Of a stretch of 64,000 nt of DNA, positions 34,848-44,050 are shown piece by piece. Origin of the DNA: Holophagaceae bacterium (GTDB taxonomy: Bacteria > Acidobacteriota > Holophagae > Holophagales > Holophagaceae); assembly GCA_016722505.1 (NCBI GenBank), contig JADKJH010000007.1, forward strand, positions 62,001 to 126,000. The letters run 5' to 3'. Made by a program: the position numbers and the translations under genes. Every line of letters starts with the position of its first letter. Position 1 is the first letter of the stretch. The notes under the pieces were generated by a model. That model was not told the origin of the DNA. It was given only the letters and a program-made list of their open reading frames with translations, and did not search any database.

Positions 34848-36989
34848 ATGGCCATTCTCGCAACGATCCTCGGCAGCTCCCAGCCCCGTCGCCTTCTTGG
34901 CCGCCCCGAGGCCAGGGAGCGCGTGGCATCGCGGCTGCCCTGGGTGCTTGGCTTCATGGGCCTCTGGGCTGGATTCATCTTCATTCGATTGATCCACCTC
35001 CAGATCGTGGAGCACAAGCGCTATCAGATCCGCGCGGAGCACCAGCACACCGTGGAAGTGCCCATTCCCCCAGTTCGGGGCGAGCTGCTGGACCGGCGCG
35101 GCGAGAGCTTGGCCATCTCCTTGAAATCAGAGAGCCTTTTCTGCACTCCGCAGACCTTCTACCCGGATTACAAAGTGGAAAAGGGCGAGGAGCGAAGCTG
35201 GGGCAATCCTGATGTGAAAGCCGCGAACGAGGTTGCGGTGAAGCTCGCGGGGATCCTCGACATCCCGAAACGCGTGATCCTTGAACGCCTGCTCACCAAA
35301 AAACCATTCGTCTGGATCGAGCGGCAATTGGGCCCCTCCAAGGCCACGGCCGTGCGGGCCCTGGAAGATGAATCCCTGGGCCTGCTGCCCGAAAGCAGCC
35401 GCCATTATCCGAGGGGAAGCCTGGCCTGCCAGATCCTGGGGTTCACGAACATCGACGGCAAGGGGCAGCTGGGAATCGAGCAGGCCTACGATGAAGAGCT
35501 GTCGGGCGTGCAGGGTACGCTCATCGCGCCGCGCGATGCGAAAGGGCACCTGCTCATCCTCCAGGAAAACTACGCCAAGGTGCCGGTGAACGGGATGAGC
35601 ATGCAGCTCACCATCGACGCCACCATCCAGCACATCGTGGAGGATGCCCTCGAGGAAGGCGTGCGCCTGAGCCATCCCCAGACCGCCTACGCGGTGGTGG
35701 TGGATCCCAACACCGGCGAGATCCTGGCGATGGCGGGCACCCCCACCTTCAACCCGAACCACATCCTTCCCGCGAAATTCATGAACCGGCCCATGTCGGA
35801 TTTGAATCCAGCCGAGCGCGCGGAACTGAAAGCAGAGCAGGAGCGCCAGAAATTCGCCCGCAAGGTGCATCCCGTGGAGGATGCCTATGAGCCGGGCTCC
35901 ACCATGAAGATTTTCACCGCCGCCATCGCGCTGGAGGAGCGCAAGGTGCATCTGGGCGAGAAGATCGACTGCGGGCCGGGACGATGGAATTTCGGCAACA
36001 ACATCACCGTGACGGACACCCACCACCACGGTGTCCTGACCTTCGAGGAAATCCTTACGCAGAGTTCTAATATCGGGGCCGCCAAGCTTGGGCTCCGGGT
36101 TGATCCTGCGGATCACTACCGATACTTGCGGGCCTTCGGGTTCGGAGAGTCGTCGGGTCTCAATTTCCCAGGAGAGACCTCGGGCAGGCTCATCGCGCCG
36201 GATCGCTGGTCCTTTCCTACCCAGATCACTTTCTCGTACGGCTACGGCCTTTCCACCAGTCCCCTGCAGATCCTCATGGCCGGATGCGCCGTGGCCAATG
36301 GCGGCAAGCTGATGCGGCCCTACATGGTGAAGGACATCTACAACGACCAGGGCAAGCTGCTCAAGGAGACGAAGCCGCTGCTGCGCAAGCAGGTGATCAG
36401 CGAGGAAACGTCGGCGTTGATGCGCGAAGTGCTGAAGGGCGTCATCACCAGCGGCACCGGCAAGAAAGCGAAGCTCGAAGGGGTGGATGCCATCGGCAAG
36501 ACCGGCACGGCCCGCAAACTCATTAATGGCCAGTACGACCTGCACCGCCACTATGCATCTTTCATGGGTTTCTTCCCGGCGGACAAGCCCCAATACGGAA
36601 TGATCTTCATGCTGGATGATCCTCAAGGCGACGTGACCGGCGGAGATGTGGCGGCGCCTCTTTTCAAGAAAATCGGCGATGCCATCTGGCGCTATCGGCA
36701 AAACAGCAGCTCAGTGGATCAAACGCCCGATCTGAAGCTTTCCCTGCGGGATTGGCCCAGCAGCGAGAGCGACGAGGCCGTGGTCCACGTGGAGCGGGGC
36801 AGGGTGCCGGAGCTGAAGGGCCTGGCGCTGAAGACCGCCATCCAGCGCATCGTCATGAGCGGCGGCATCCCCGAGGTGGAAGGGCGTCCCAACGGCAACA
36901 TGGCCACACGGGTGGTCAGCCAAAGTCCCGAGCCAGGAGTTGCTTTGGATGCGAAAAGGGTCGTGAAGATCAGTGTCGGGGGCCAGTAG
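34848..36989 (+). CDS. ftsI: Septal peptidoglycan transpeptidase FtsI (PBP3) with PASTA tail
   Basis: 713 residues. One N-terminal membrane helix (LGFMGLWAGFIFIRLIHL), dimerisation domain with PPVRGELLDRRGESLA, then the transpeptidase: catalytic Ser in EPGSTMKIF near 351, SSN in TQSSNIGAA near 406, KTG in AIGKTGTAR near 550. Residues about 650-713 form one PASTA domain (VPELKGLALKTAIQRI), more usual in Gram-positive or Acidobacteriota enzymes. Builds the septal wall with FtsW. No clear ribosome site precedes ATG 34848, so the true start could be slightly different. Confidence 0.93.
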   Translation: MAILATILGSSQPRRLLGRPEARERVASRLPWVLGFMGLWAGFIFIRLIHLQIVEHKRYQIRAEHQHTVEVPIPPVRGELLDRRGESLAISLKSESLFCTPQTFYPDYKVEKGEERSWGNPDVKAANEVAVKLAGILDIPKRVILERLLTKKPFVWIERQLGPSKATAVRALEDESLGLLPESSRHYPRGSLACQILGFTNIDGKGQLGIEQAYDEELSGVQGTLIAPRDAKGHLLILQENYAKVPVNGMSMQLTIDATIQHIVEDALEEGVRLSHPQTAYAVVVDPNTGEILAMAGTPTFNPNHILPAKFMNRPMSDLNPAERAELKAEQERQKFARKVHPVEDAYEPGSTMKIFTAAIALEERKVHLGEKIDCGPGRWNFGNNITVTDTHHHGVLTFEEILTQSSNIGAAKLGLRVDPADHYRYLRAFGFGESSGLNFPGETSGRLIAPDRWSFPTQITFSYGYGLSTSPLQILMAGCAVANGGKLMRPYMVKDIYNDQGKLLKETKPLLRKQVISEETSALMREVLKGVITSGTGKKAKLEGVDAIGKTGTARKLINGQYDLHRHYASFMGFFPADKPQYGMIFMLDDPQGDVTGGDVAAPLFKKIGDAIWRYRQNSSSVDQTPDLKLSLRDWPSSESDEAVVHVERGRVPELKGLALKTAIQRIVMSGGIPEVEGRPNGNMATRVVSQSPEPGVALDAKRVVKISVGGQ

Positions 36990-36991
36990 AC

Positions 36992-38466
36992 ATGAGATTC
37001 GATGAACTGATCGCGGGTCTCGATGTTCAGGATGCGGCAGGATCTTTCGACACTGAAATCCTGGGCATCACCAGCGATAGCCGGCAGGTCCGTCCCGGGT
37101 GGGCTTTTGTGGCCCTCCACGGAGAAAAAGTGGATGGTAGTTCGTTTATCCCCCAGGCCCTTGCACGGGGCTCCGTCGCCATCTTGAGCGAGTCGCCCGC
37201 GACGGTTCCACCCGGCACCGCCTTCGCCCAGATTCAGCATGGACGCTGGACCATGGCTGCGCTCGCCAAGCGGTTCTTTGGCGATCCCGATGAACATCTG
37301 GATTTGATCGGCGTCACCGGCACCAACGGCAAGACCACCACCACGACCCTGATCCGCCAACTGTTGCGCGGAGCCGGGATCGGTTGCGGCCTGATTGGCA
37401 CGGTGATGAATGCGGCCGGGGATGTGGAAGAAGAGGCCATCCGCACGACGCCGGAAAGCACGGATTTCTATGGCTGGCTGCGGCGCTCGGTGGACGCTGG
37501 GGACCGCGCGCCGCGGCAGTGGAGGTGAGCAGCCACGCGCTCATGCTAGGCCGTGTGGCGGGGGCGCGTTTCAAGGTTGGTGTCTTCACGAATCTCACCC
37601 AGGACCATCTGGATTTCCATGGGGACATGGAGAGCTATCTGAAAGCAAAATGGCGTCTGTTCGATCAGAGCGAAAAGCGGCTGGTCAACGCCGATGATCC
37701 TTATGGCCGCAGGGAACTGGAGCACATGGATGCGGCGTCTTACGCCATAGACCGGCCAGCCTGCTATCGTGCCTCGGACCTAAGGCTGGGGCCCATGGGC
37801 ACGCGTTTCACGCTGCACTCGGCCAAGGGAAGCTGGCCCATCGAAAGCCCGTTGCTGGGGCGCTTCAACGCTTACAATCTGCTTGCCGCGCTGGCCGCCC
37901 TTGTGGAAGCGGGATTTGATCTCACGACGATTCTGCCCGCCATTTCCGGGATCACAGGAGCGCCGGGGCGCATCGAGCGGGTTGATTGCGGACAACTCTT
38001 TGGCGTGATGGTGGATTACGCGCACACTCCGGACGCCCTGGAAAAGCTGCTGGAAGAAGGCAGGCGCATGTTGCCGGAAGGGGGCCGTCTGCATGTGCTC
38101 TTCGGATGCGGCGGCGAACGCGACCGCACCAAGCGGCCCCTCATGGCCGCCGCCGTGGCCAGCGGTGCGGATATCATCTGGCACACCAGCGACAATCCAC
38201 GTGCCGAGGATCCCGAGACCATCCTGGATGACGCGGCACCAGGCATTCCAGAAGCGATCCGCATCGACCGGGCCCGCTACCACCGCAACGCCAATCGCGC
38301 TGAGGCCGTGCGCCAAGCGTTGTCGGATTGCCGTCCTGGCGATCTGCTGCTGCTGGCCGGCAAAGGGCACGAACCCTATCAGGAAATCAATGGAGTCAAG
38401 CATCCCTACAGCGATCGCAGCGCAGTGGAGACGGCTCTGGCCACTCTTGGGAGGAGTCGCCGATGA
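36992..38466 (+). CDS. murE: UDP-MurNAc-dipeptide ligase MurE (frameshifted)
   Basis: About 491 residues when repaired. N-terminal MurE domain (ITSDSRQVRPGWAFVALHG), Mur-ligase ATP site LIGVTGTNGKTTTTTLI near residue 110, then after the break AVEVSSHALMLGRV, LGRFNAYNLLAALA, VDYAHTPDALEKLL and C-terminal SDNPRAEDPETI. The frame breaks near 37500: the first part ends at a TGA (37526-37528) and the second runs one base earlier. One missing G in the GGGG at 37499-37502 restores the join. DNPR normally signals meso-diaminopimelate as the added residue. Starts two bases after ftsI. Confidence 0.9.
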
Positions 38467-38969
38467 CCTCGACTCTTTCTGATCTTGCTGTCCTGTTTCA
38501 GCGGGATTTGGACACCTTGGCCCGCGAAATCTCGGCCTACCCTGACGATGCCAGCCTCTGGGTGGCGGTTCCCGGCCAGCCGACCTGCGGTGGGAACCTG
38601 GCGCTGCACCTGGTGGGGAATCTCCGGCACTTCATCGGATCCACGCTGGGTCGCACGGGGTTTTTGCGGGACAGGCCCTCGGAATTCTCGACCAAGGATC
38701 TATCCCGCGAAGCGCTGCTGGAATCCATCCGCATCGCTGCCGAGGAGGTGGCAACCGCGCTCGCTTCCCTGCCGCCTGCGCAGCTAACCGAGCCCTTTCC
38801 CCTTGAACTGGGCGGCGCGCATCCCACGATCCAGGCTGTGCTGCTACACCTCAGCACCCATCTGGCCTTCCATCTGGGGCAACTGGACTACCATCGCCGC
38901 GCGGCCACGGGTGATTCCACGTCTGTGGGGCCGCTCTCGCTCGATCATTTGGCGAACACGACGCGTTGA
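38463..38969 (+). CDS. DinB-fold protein (DUF1572-like), copy 1
   Basis: 168 residues. Four-helix DinB/YfiT-like bundle: GNLALHLVGNLRHFIGSTLG carries the first metal-ligand His and HLSTHLAFHLGQLDYHRRA the HxxxH pair. Overlaps the murE stop by 4 bp (ATGA), so it is translated with the mra operon. DinB-fold proteins include bacillithiol-dependent and other thiol transferases; the reaction here is unknown. Its TGA lies in a perfect hairpin. Confidence 0.8.
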   Translation: MTSTLSDLAVLFQRDLDTLAREISAYPDDASLWVAVPGQPTCGGNLALHLVGNLRHFIGSTLGRTGFLRDRPSEFSTKDLSREALLESIRIAAEEVATALASLPPAQLTEPFPLELGGAHPTIQAVLLHLSTHLAFHLGQLDYHRRAATGDSTSVGPLSLDHLANTTR

Positions 38970-38981
38970 GCCTCAACGCGT
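38961..38981 (+). terminator. Hairpin at the end of the mra operon
   Basis: ACGCGTTGA (38961-38969), GCC, TCAACGCGT (38973-38981): a perfect 9-bp stem that includes the stop codon of the last gene. No T run follows, so it may be a 3'-end stabiliser or a weak terminator. Confidence 0.5.
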
Positions 38982-39009
38982 GAAGTCGCCTTGCGCCGAA
39001 GGCGCTTCC

Positions 39010-39036
39010 AAAAAAATCCCCGGCCAAGCCGGGGAT
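39010..39036 (-). terminator. Rho-independent terminator of rpoZ
   Basis: On the minus strand ATCCCCGGC, TTG, GCCGGGGAT is followed by a seven-T run (A run 39010-39016 on plus). The stem is perfect, GC-rich and 18 bp past the rpoZ stop. Confidence 0.9.
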
Positions 39037-39053
39037 TCTGGGATGAAAGTTTC

Positions 39054-39335
39054 CTATTCGACTGAAATGGGCAATTCAGTCGTGTAATCCAACGGTGTGA
39101 TATCAGGCTCTTCGAAAGCGATACGGCTTTCTTCCACTTCGCGCACGGCCACTTGGGCCCAGAAACTGGCGAGTTTCGGTGCGTCCTGGGCATGGCCTTG
39201 CTTGGTCATGGGTACGATCACCTCGACCTTGGGATAGGCGCCGCGCTGCAACTGGTCGCAGCGTTTGCCAGCCACGGACACGAAGCGGTACTTGTTCCCA
39301 ATTTCTGCCGGAATTTTAACGATGGTGCGAACCAT
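39054..39335 (-). CDS. rpoZ: RNA polymerase omega subunit
   Basis: 93 residues from ATG 39335 with an AGGAG site; the open frame upstream of this is spurious. NKYRFVSVAGKRCDQLQRGA is the omega signature (R-F-x-x-V-x-x-A-x-x-R-x-x-Q-L), followed by VAVREVEESRIAFEEP, matching the conserved end of helix 3 onwards. Omega assists assembly of the beta' subunit. Single gene with its own terminator. Confidence 0.9.
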   Translation of the reverse strand: MVRTIVKIPAEIGNKYRFVSVAGKRCDQLQRGAYPKVEVIVPMTKQGHAQDAPKLASFWAQVAVREVEESRIAFEEPDITPLDYTTELPISVE

Positions 39336-39446
39336 GGACGTCTCCTGAACCCCCAAGTGTACCGGAGAAAGTGCGAGTAAGCCATACGGAAGAACCAAAC
39401 GGCGGCCCTGCAACCACGCTAGGCTGGTCCTCCACTTGGAGGTTCC

Positions 39447-39917
39447 ATGGAACGCGGTCATCTTTGGCGGTCTTGCTTCAAGCTCAATCTGCGCATGTTG
39501 GAGATGAATTCGGCGGGCATCACCGATGATATGGCTGGCCGCCGTCCGGCGGAAGGCGTGTCGAGCCCGACCTGGATCATGGGGCATCTGGTCTACAGCC
39601 GGCGCAGCCTGATCACGCGCTTGGGTGGAATCCTTGCGGACGAGCCCATCTGGAAGGAAAACTATTCCCGCGGCGGAAGCTGTGAGGTCTCCCACTTGGG
39701 GTTCGCCGCCTTGTGCCAGACCTTCAACGCTACCGACGAAGGCATCAAAACCGCTTGCCAAGGCGTGCTGGATTGGGACCAACCCACGCCGAATCCTTTT
39801 TCCGGCACCGAGCAACCGATGGAACAACTCATCGCGTTTCTCTACATGCATGAGTGCTACCACCTGGGCCAGATTGGGCTGATGCGAAAGCTGTACGGGC
39901 TGAAGGGAGCGATCTAA
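39447..39917 (+). CDS. DinB-fold protein, copy 2
   Basis: 156 residues, ATG with GGAGG nearby. SSPTWIMGHLVYSRRSLIT supplies the first metal His and FLYMHECYHLGQIGLMRKL the HxxxH pair at the C-terminus, the classic DinB placement. Sequence only distantly similar to the other two copies. Possible thiol- or metal-dependent transferase; substrate unknown. Confidence 0.8.
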   Translation: MERGHLWRSCFKLNLRMLEMNSAGITDDMAGRRPAEGVSSPTWIMGHLVYSRRSLITRLGGILADEPIWKENYSRGGSCEVSHLGFAALCQTFNATDEGIKTACQGVLDWDQPTPNPFSGTEQPMEQLIAFLYMHECYHLGQIGLMRKLYGLKGAI

Positions 39918-39998
39918 ATCCAGATTTTGAGTCATGCTGATCCGCGTGGAGCATGCTCGCGCGAACATGTAGCCTTAAACCCGGAGGCATGAAGCCCC

Positions 39999-41226
39999 AT
40001 GAAAATCCTGCTCGGCATCACCGGTGGAATCGCGGCCTACAAGGCGGCGGACTTGGCTCGGCTGCTCACGAACCACGGGCATGTGGTGCGCTGCGTGCTC
40101 ACTGAGGCGGGAGCGCGCTTCATCACGCCCCTTACCTTGGCGTCGCTGACCGGCGAGCCCTGCTATGGGCGCCAATCCTGACCAAAATGAATGGCGCCCC
40201 AACCCGAGGGTCGAACATATCGAGCTGGCCCGTTGGGCGGATGTGGTGGCCGTGGCGCCGGCCACCGCCAACATGCTCGGGCAGGCGGCCAACGGTTTGG
40301 CCGGCGACCTGCTCGCGACCCTTTTGCTGGCCACCAAAGCGCCCATCCTTTGGGCCCCGGCCATGAACGCTGCCATGTGGGAGCATCCGGCGGTACAGGC
40401 AAACTTTGAGCGCTTGAAATCCTTCGGCCACAAAATGATTGAACCTTCCATGGGCATGCTGGCCTGCGGGGAGGAAGGCGCAGGCAAACTGGCGGACATC
40501 GAGGACATCGCCGATGCCATTCGTGCCGTGGGCAGTGAGCGGTTGCCGTCGCTTACCGGAAAAAAAGTCCTGGTGACCGCCGGTCCCACCCGTGAAGACC
40601 TGGACCCTGTGCGGCTTCTCACGAATCGAAGCACTGGGGAAATGGGCATCGAGATCGCTCGGGCCTTGAGGGATGCGGGCGCGGAGGTCCATCTGGTGGT
40701 TGGGGGCGACCTGGCTGCGCCTTATGGCATCGAGACAGCGCGCGTGCGGACCGCGGAGGCCATGATGGCTGCCTGCTCAGCGCTCTGGCCGGGCATGGAC
40801 GGTTGCATCGCCGCCGCTGCGGTGGCCGATCAACGGCCTCAGGAGATCGCGCTCGAAAAAGTAAAGAAGGGGGATGGCCCGGAAAACCTGGTGCTGGTGC
40901 GGACCCAGGACATCCTGTTGAACCTTGGGATGCAGAAAAGGGTAGGGCAGAAAGGCCAGTGGCTTGTGGGCTTCGCGGCGGAAAGCGAACACCACCTCGA
41001 AAACGCATCAGCCAAGCTGGCCAAGAAAAAACTTGATGCGGTCTTCGTCAATGACATTTCCACCGGCAAGGCCTTTGGACATCAGGACAACACCCTTACA
41101 CCCGTGATCGCCGAGGGGCCCCAAGCTCCGCTGGGCCCGCTCCCGAAAGGTCAATTGGCTCAGGCCTTGGTAGTGTGGTGGGCGGAGTGGTTGGGCTCCA
41201 AATACCGAGCGAGTGATGAGCATTGA
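39999..41226 (+). CDS. coaBC: Bifunctional PPC decarboxylase / PPC synthetase CoaBC (frameshifted)
   Basis: About 408 residues when repaired. The CoaC flavoprotein part has ITGGIAAYKAADLARLL, VVAVAPATANMLG and PAMNAAMWEH; the CoaB part has TAGPTREDLDPVR and LTNRSTGEMGIEIARALRD, with DAVFVND and a C-terminal dinucleotide-like end. The frame breaks at 40167-40169, where GGG should probably be GG; the first frame stops at 40181. Repair gives CYGANPDQNEWRPN joined to VEHIELARWADVV, the expected family order. Makes 4'-phosphopantetheine for CoA. Essential in most bacteria, so a sequencing error is the likely cause. Confidence 0.9.
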
Positions 41227-41241
41227 GCTGATAGCCAATAG

Positions 41242-41763
41242 CTACAGATACCGCTCCTTCAACACCCCAATGTGATGCCTCAGGTGCCCGGCCATGACCG
41301 CCGCCAGGGCCCGCACGCTCATGGGGTGGTTGTTGGCGGTGCCGCGGAGTTCCAGCATTCCGGGCGCCATGCCGCGGAACATCCATAGATTCGCCTGGCG
41401 GGCGAGCCGGAATTCATCGAGCAGATCTTCCAGCCGGCAGTGGTCGTAGGCTGAAGCCGCCACGAATTCGTTTTCATCAAAGCCGTGAAGGTTCGTTGCG
41501 TCCTGTCGTGAGAAACGCAGGGCGCGATAGGCGAAAACACGTTCCGCATCAATGAGATGGCCCGCCACTTCGCGGATGCTCCACTTATCAGGCGCATAGC
41601 GGTGCCCGGCCTGGGAATCAGGCACGGAGCCGAGCAACGCCAATTCATCCAGGTTGGATTCCAGCGCCTCCAGAACGTTGAGTTCGGGCACCTTGGCGAT
41701 ATAGCCCGCGTAGAAAGAGGCGTATTCATCAGCCTGCGGAGGGGCGATCAAGGAAAGCGGCAT
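41242..41763 (-). CDS. DinB-fold protein, copy 3
   Basis: 173 residues. WSIREVAGHLIDAERVFAYR gives the first metal His, SVRALAAVMAGHLRHHIGVL the C-terminal H-x3-H. R-F-S-R-Q-D near the middle is typical of the YfiT-like subgroup. Converges on coaBC with a 15-bp gap. Third DinB-fold gene in 3.3 kb. Confidence 0.85.
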   Translation of the reverse strand: MPLSLIAPPQADEYASFYAGYIAKVPELNVLEALESNLDELALLGSVPDSQAGHRYAPDKWSIREVAGHLIDAERVFAYRALRFSRQDATNLHGFDENEFVAASAYDHCRLEDLLDEFRLARQANLWMFRGMAPGMLELRGTANNHPMSVRALAAVMAGHLRHHIGVLKERYL

Positions 41764-41836
41764 GGGAACCTCCGGAATTCAGGATTGGCGATTTTCGATT
41801 GCCGATTGAAGCGCGGACCAGAGATGGTCATGGATT

Positions 41837-41868
41837 CTTAACTTTTTCAACTTTTTCAACTTTTTAAC
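41837..41868. repeat. AACTTTTTC tandem repeat
   Basis: AACTTTTTC repeats about three times, then decays into AACTCTCGACTCTCAACTC. It lies in the gap between the lipoprotein stop (41887) and the DinB start (41763), both minus strand. No known element. Confidence 0.75.
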
Positions 41869-41886
41869 TCTCGACTCTCAACTCCT

Positions 41887-42330
41887 TCAGAGTGCCGGGT
41901 CCAGCCACACGAGCGTCTCCGACGGCGGCCCTGCGACATCACCCACCCGGACGGCCACCACCACCATCCAGCCCTGGGGCCGGATGAGGTCGGACATATC
42001 GATGCGCATCCGTTTTCCAGGGGGCGGGAGGTTGGGGCGGCGGCGTTCCACCACGACCTCACCCTTGGATACGATGTCATGGGAATTTGGTTTTACGGTG
42101 CTCAGGGGGAGATAAAAAACGCGCAACTGCTCCAGACCCACCAGAGATTCCCCCCGGGCGTCGCGGGCCGGGAGCGTCACATCCAGTTGCCTCAAAGCTA
42201 CCCAATGCGCCTCGGGTGCCTGGGGCTCGGCGCGGGGCCGCGGGATGGGGTCGCCTTTGCGTCCGCAGGCACTGTAGGAAAGTGCAAGCAGGAAAGCCAA
42301 CCCCGCGTTTGCTAGTCTGATAGTTCGCAT
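41887..42330 (-). CDS. Small lipoprotein with CGRKGDP motif and Fn3-like domain
   Basis: 147 residues from ATG 42330. Lipobox ALSYSAC is followed by GRKGDPIPRP, a motif shared with LptM/YifL-type lipoproteins. The rest (HWVALRQLDVTLPARDARGE to the VWLDPAL end) looks like a single beta-sandwich, perhaps fibronectin type III. Probable outer-membrane lipoprotein; function unknown. Its start is 35 bp from a truncated copy of the biotin carboxylase 5' end on the other strand. Confidence 0.72.
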   Translation of the reverse strand: MRTIRLANAGLAFLLALSYSACGRKGDPIPRPRAEPQAPEAHWVALRQLDVTLPARDARGESLVGLEQLRVFYLPLSTVKPNSHDIVSKGEVVVERRRPNLPPPGKRMRIDMSDLIRPQGWMVVVAVRVGDVAGPPSETLVWLDPAL

Positions 42331-42364
42331 CTCTTCGATGATGCCGGAAATTCGGAGTTTGACG

Positions 42365-42450
42365 ATGGCAGTGACCAAAGTTTTGATCGCAAACAGGGGC
42401 GAAATCGCGTGCCGGGTCATTCGGACATGCAGGAAATGCGAGGTCCCTGA
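42365..42450 (+). pseudogene. Truncated duplicate of the biotin carboxylase 5' end
   Basis: From ATG 42365 the frame reads M-A-V-T-K-V-L-I-A-N-R-G-E-I-A-C, almost identical to the start of the intact carboxylase at 42538 (about 22 of the first 25 residues). Many third positions differ (for example GTT/GTA, ATC/ATT), so it is not a fresh copy. After the R-T-C-R stretch near 42440 the match is lost. No functional protein is expected. Confidence 0.8.
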
Positions 42451-42537
42451 AGCGGAGCGGGAGCGATCGGGGACCGGTATCTCGCCAAGCGCGTGGCCAC
42501 AGCCATGGACCACAGGAAATAGCTCAAAGGAATACAT

Positions 42538-44031
42538 ATGCCAGTGACCAAAGTATTGATCGCGAACCGGGGCGAAATTGCGTGCCGGGTCATCCGCACT
42601 TGTCGCGAGATGGGCATCCCGACGGTGGCCGTCTATTCGGATGTCGACCGGGGCGCGCTGCACGTGCGCATGGCGGATGAAGCCTACTGCATTGGCCCGG
42701 CTCCGGCCCGGGAGTCCTATCTGGTGGTGGAGAAGATCCTAAACGTCGCCAAACAATCCGGAGCCGATGCCATCCATCCGGGCTACGGGTTCCTGAGCGA
42801 AAACGCCGAGGCCGCCAAGCTGTTCGAAGCGAATGGCATCACCTTCATCGGTCCCCGGCCAGAGTCCATCGTCCAGATGGGCTCGAAAACCGCAGCGCGG
42901 GTAGTGGCCATCGAAGCTGGTTGTCCTGTGGTGCCCGGCATCCAGGAAACCATGAGCGATGAGGACCTGCTGTTGGAAGCCGAGAAAATGGGCTTTCCCA
43001 TCATGGTGAAGGCCGCCATGGGCGGCGGCGGCAAAGGCATGCGGCTGGTGAAGAATGCTGAGGAATTGAAGACAGGCCTGCCCCGGGCGCGGGGAGAAGC
43101 GCTTTCCTCTTTTGGCGACGACAGCGTCTACATCGAGAAAGCCATCATCCAACCCAGGCACATCGAGATCCAGATCTTCGGAGACCAGCACGGCAATTAC
43201 GTCTACCTGTGGGAACGGGAATGTTCGGTCCAACGGCGGCACCAAAAGGTCATCGAGGAAGCCCCTAGCCCCCATGTCACGCCGGAGATGCGCGCGGCGA
43301 TGGGCGAGGCGGCGCTGAAGGTGGCGCGGGCGGTGAACTATGTCGGTGCGGGCACCGTGGAATTCCTGGCGGATGCGGACCGCAATTTCTATTTCCTGGA
43401 GATGAACACCCGCCTCCAGGTGGAGCATTGCGTCACCGAATGGATCACGGGCCTCGACCTGGTGAAGTGGCAAATACTCGTGGCGCGTGGCGAGAAATTG
43501 CCACTCACCCAAAGCGAAATCAAACTCAATGGCTGGGCCATGGAATGCCGCATCTATGCCGAGGACCCGGACAAGAATTTCATGCCTAGTCCAGGCAAGA
43601 TCAGCTTCCTGCGCACGCCTTCCGGCCCCAACGTGCGCGATGACAGCGGCGTCTACGAAGGCAGTGAAGTGTCCATGTTCTACGATCCCATGATCTCGAA
43701 GCTGAGCACCTGGGGGCCCACGCGCCTGGAGGCCATCGACAAGATGCGCACCGCGCTGGGCGAATACCGCATCGGCGGCATCCGCAGCAACGTGGCCTTC
43801 CATGAAGTGCTGATGCAGCACGAACCCTTCCGCAGCGGCTCCCTGCACACTGGGATGCTGGACAAGCCCTTCTGGAAGAAAAAGGAAGTCGGCCCCAACC
43901 TGAAATTCGCCGTGGCCGCCGCCATGGTCGCTGAGCTGGACGACGAAGAGCGGCGGGCATCGCAGCCCGTGGGGTCTGGCGATGGCAAACCCGATGCGTG
44001 GAAGCATTGGGGAAAGTTCAACCGGCTTTGA
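42538..44031 (+). CDS. Biotin carboxylase subunit of an acyl-CoA carboxylase
   Basis: 497 residues. N-lobe VLIANRGEIACRVIRTCREM, IHPGYGFLSENA, ATP-grasp glycine loop GGGGKGMRLVK near residue 162, RHIEIQIFGD and NTRLQVEHCVTEWITGLDLV with catalytic residues intact, then a BC C-terminal domain (AMECRIYAEDP). The biotinyl partner is a separate gene 178 bp downstream rather than fused. It could be AccC or the alpha part of a propionyl-CoA or pyruvate carboxylase; the missing carboxyltransferase prevents a choice. The short C-terminal extension (about 450-497) is not conserved. Confidence 0.9.
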   Translation: MPVTKVLIANRGEIACRVIRTCREMGIPTVAVYSDVDRGALHVRMADEAYCIGPAPARESYLVVEKILNVAKQSGADAIHPGYGFLSENAEAAKLFEANGITFIGPRPESIVQMGSKTAARVVAIEAGCPVVPGIQETMSDEDLLLEAEKMGFPIMVKAAMGGGGKGMRLVKNAEELKTGLPRARGEALSSFGDDSVYIEKAIIQPRHIEIQIFGDQHGNYVYLWERECSVQRRHQKVIEEAPSPHVTPEMRAAMGEAALKVARAVNYVGAGTVEFLADADRNFYFLEMNTRLQVEHCVTEWITGLDLVKWQILVARGEKLPLTQSEIKLNGWAMECRIYAEDPDKNFMPSPGKISFLRTPSGPNVRDDSGVYEGSEVSMFYDPMISKLSTWGPTRLEAIDKMRTALGEYRIGGIRSNVAFHEVLMQHEPFRSGSLHTGMLDKPFWKKKEVGPNLKFAVAAAMVAELDDEERRASQPVGSGDGKPDAWKHWGKFNRL

Positions 44032-44050
44032 ACCACAAAGGCACGAAGAA

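Noticed and set aside
35127..36701. A 524-codon open frame antisense to ftsI
   Set aside because: Lies wholly within a clear transpeptidase gene and has no family features.
39054..39968. A 304-residue protein containing the omega subunit
   Set aside because: Only the last 93 residues match omega, with their own ribosome site and ATG; the rest is antisense to a DinB-fold gene.
32739..41226. Programmed frameshifting in mraZ, murE and coaBC
   Set aside because: No slippery heptamer with downstream structure is seen, the shifts go in different directions, and these families are not known to use it.
42338..42547. A 69-codon frame as a real small protein
   Set aside because: Its first part is a truncated carboxylase start and the rest is unrelated, so it is better read as a remnant.
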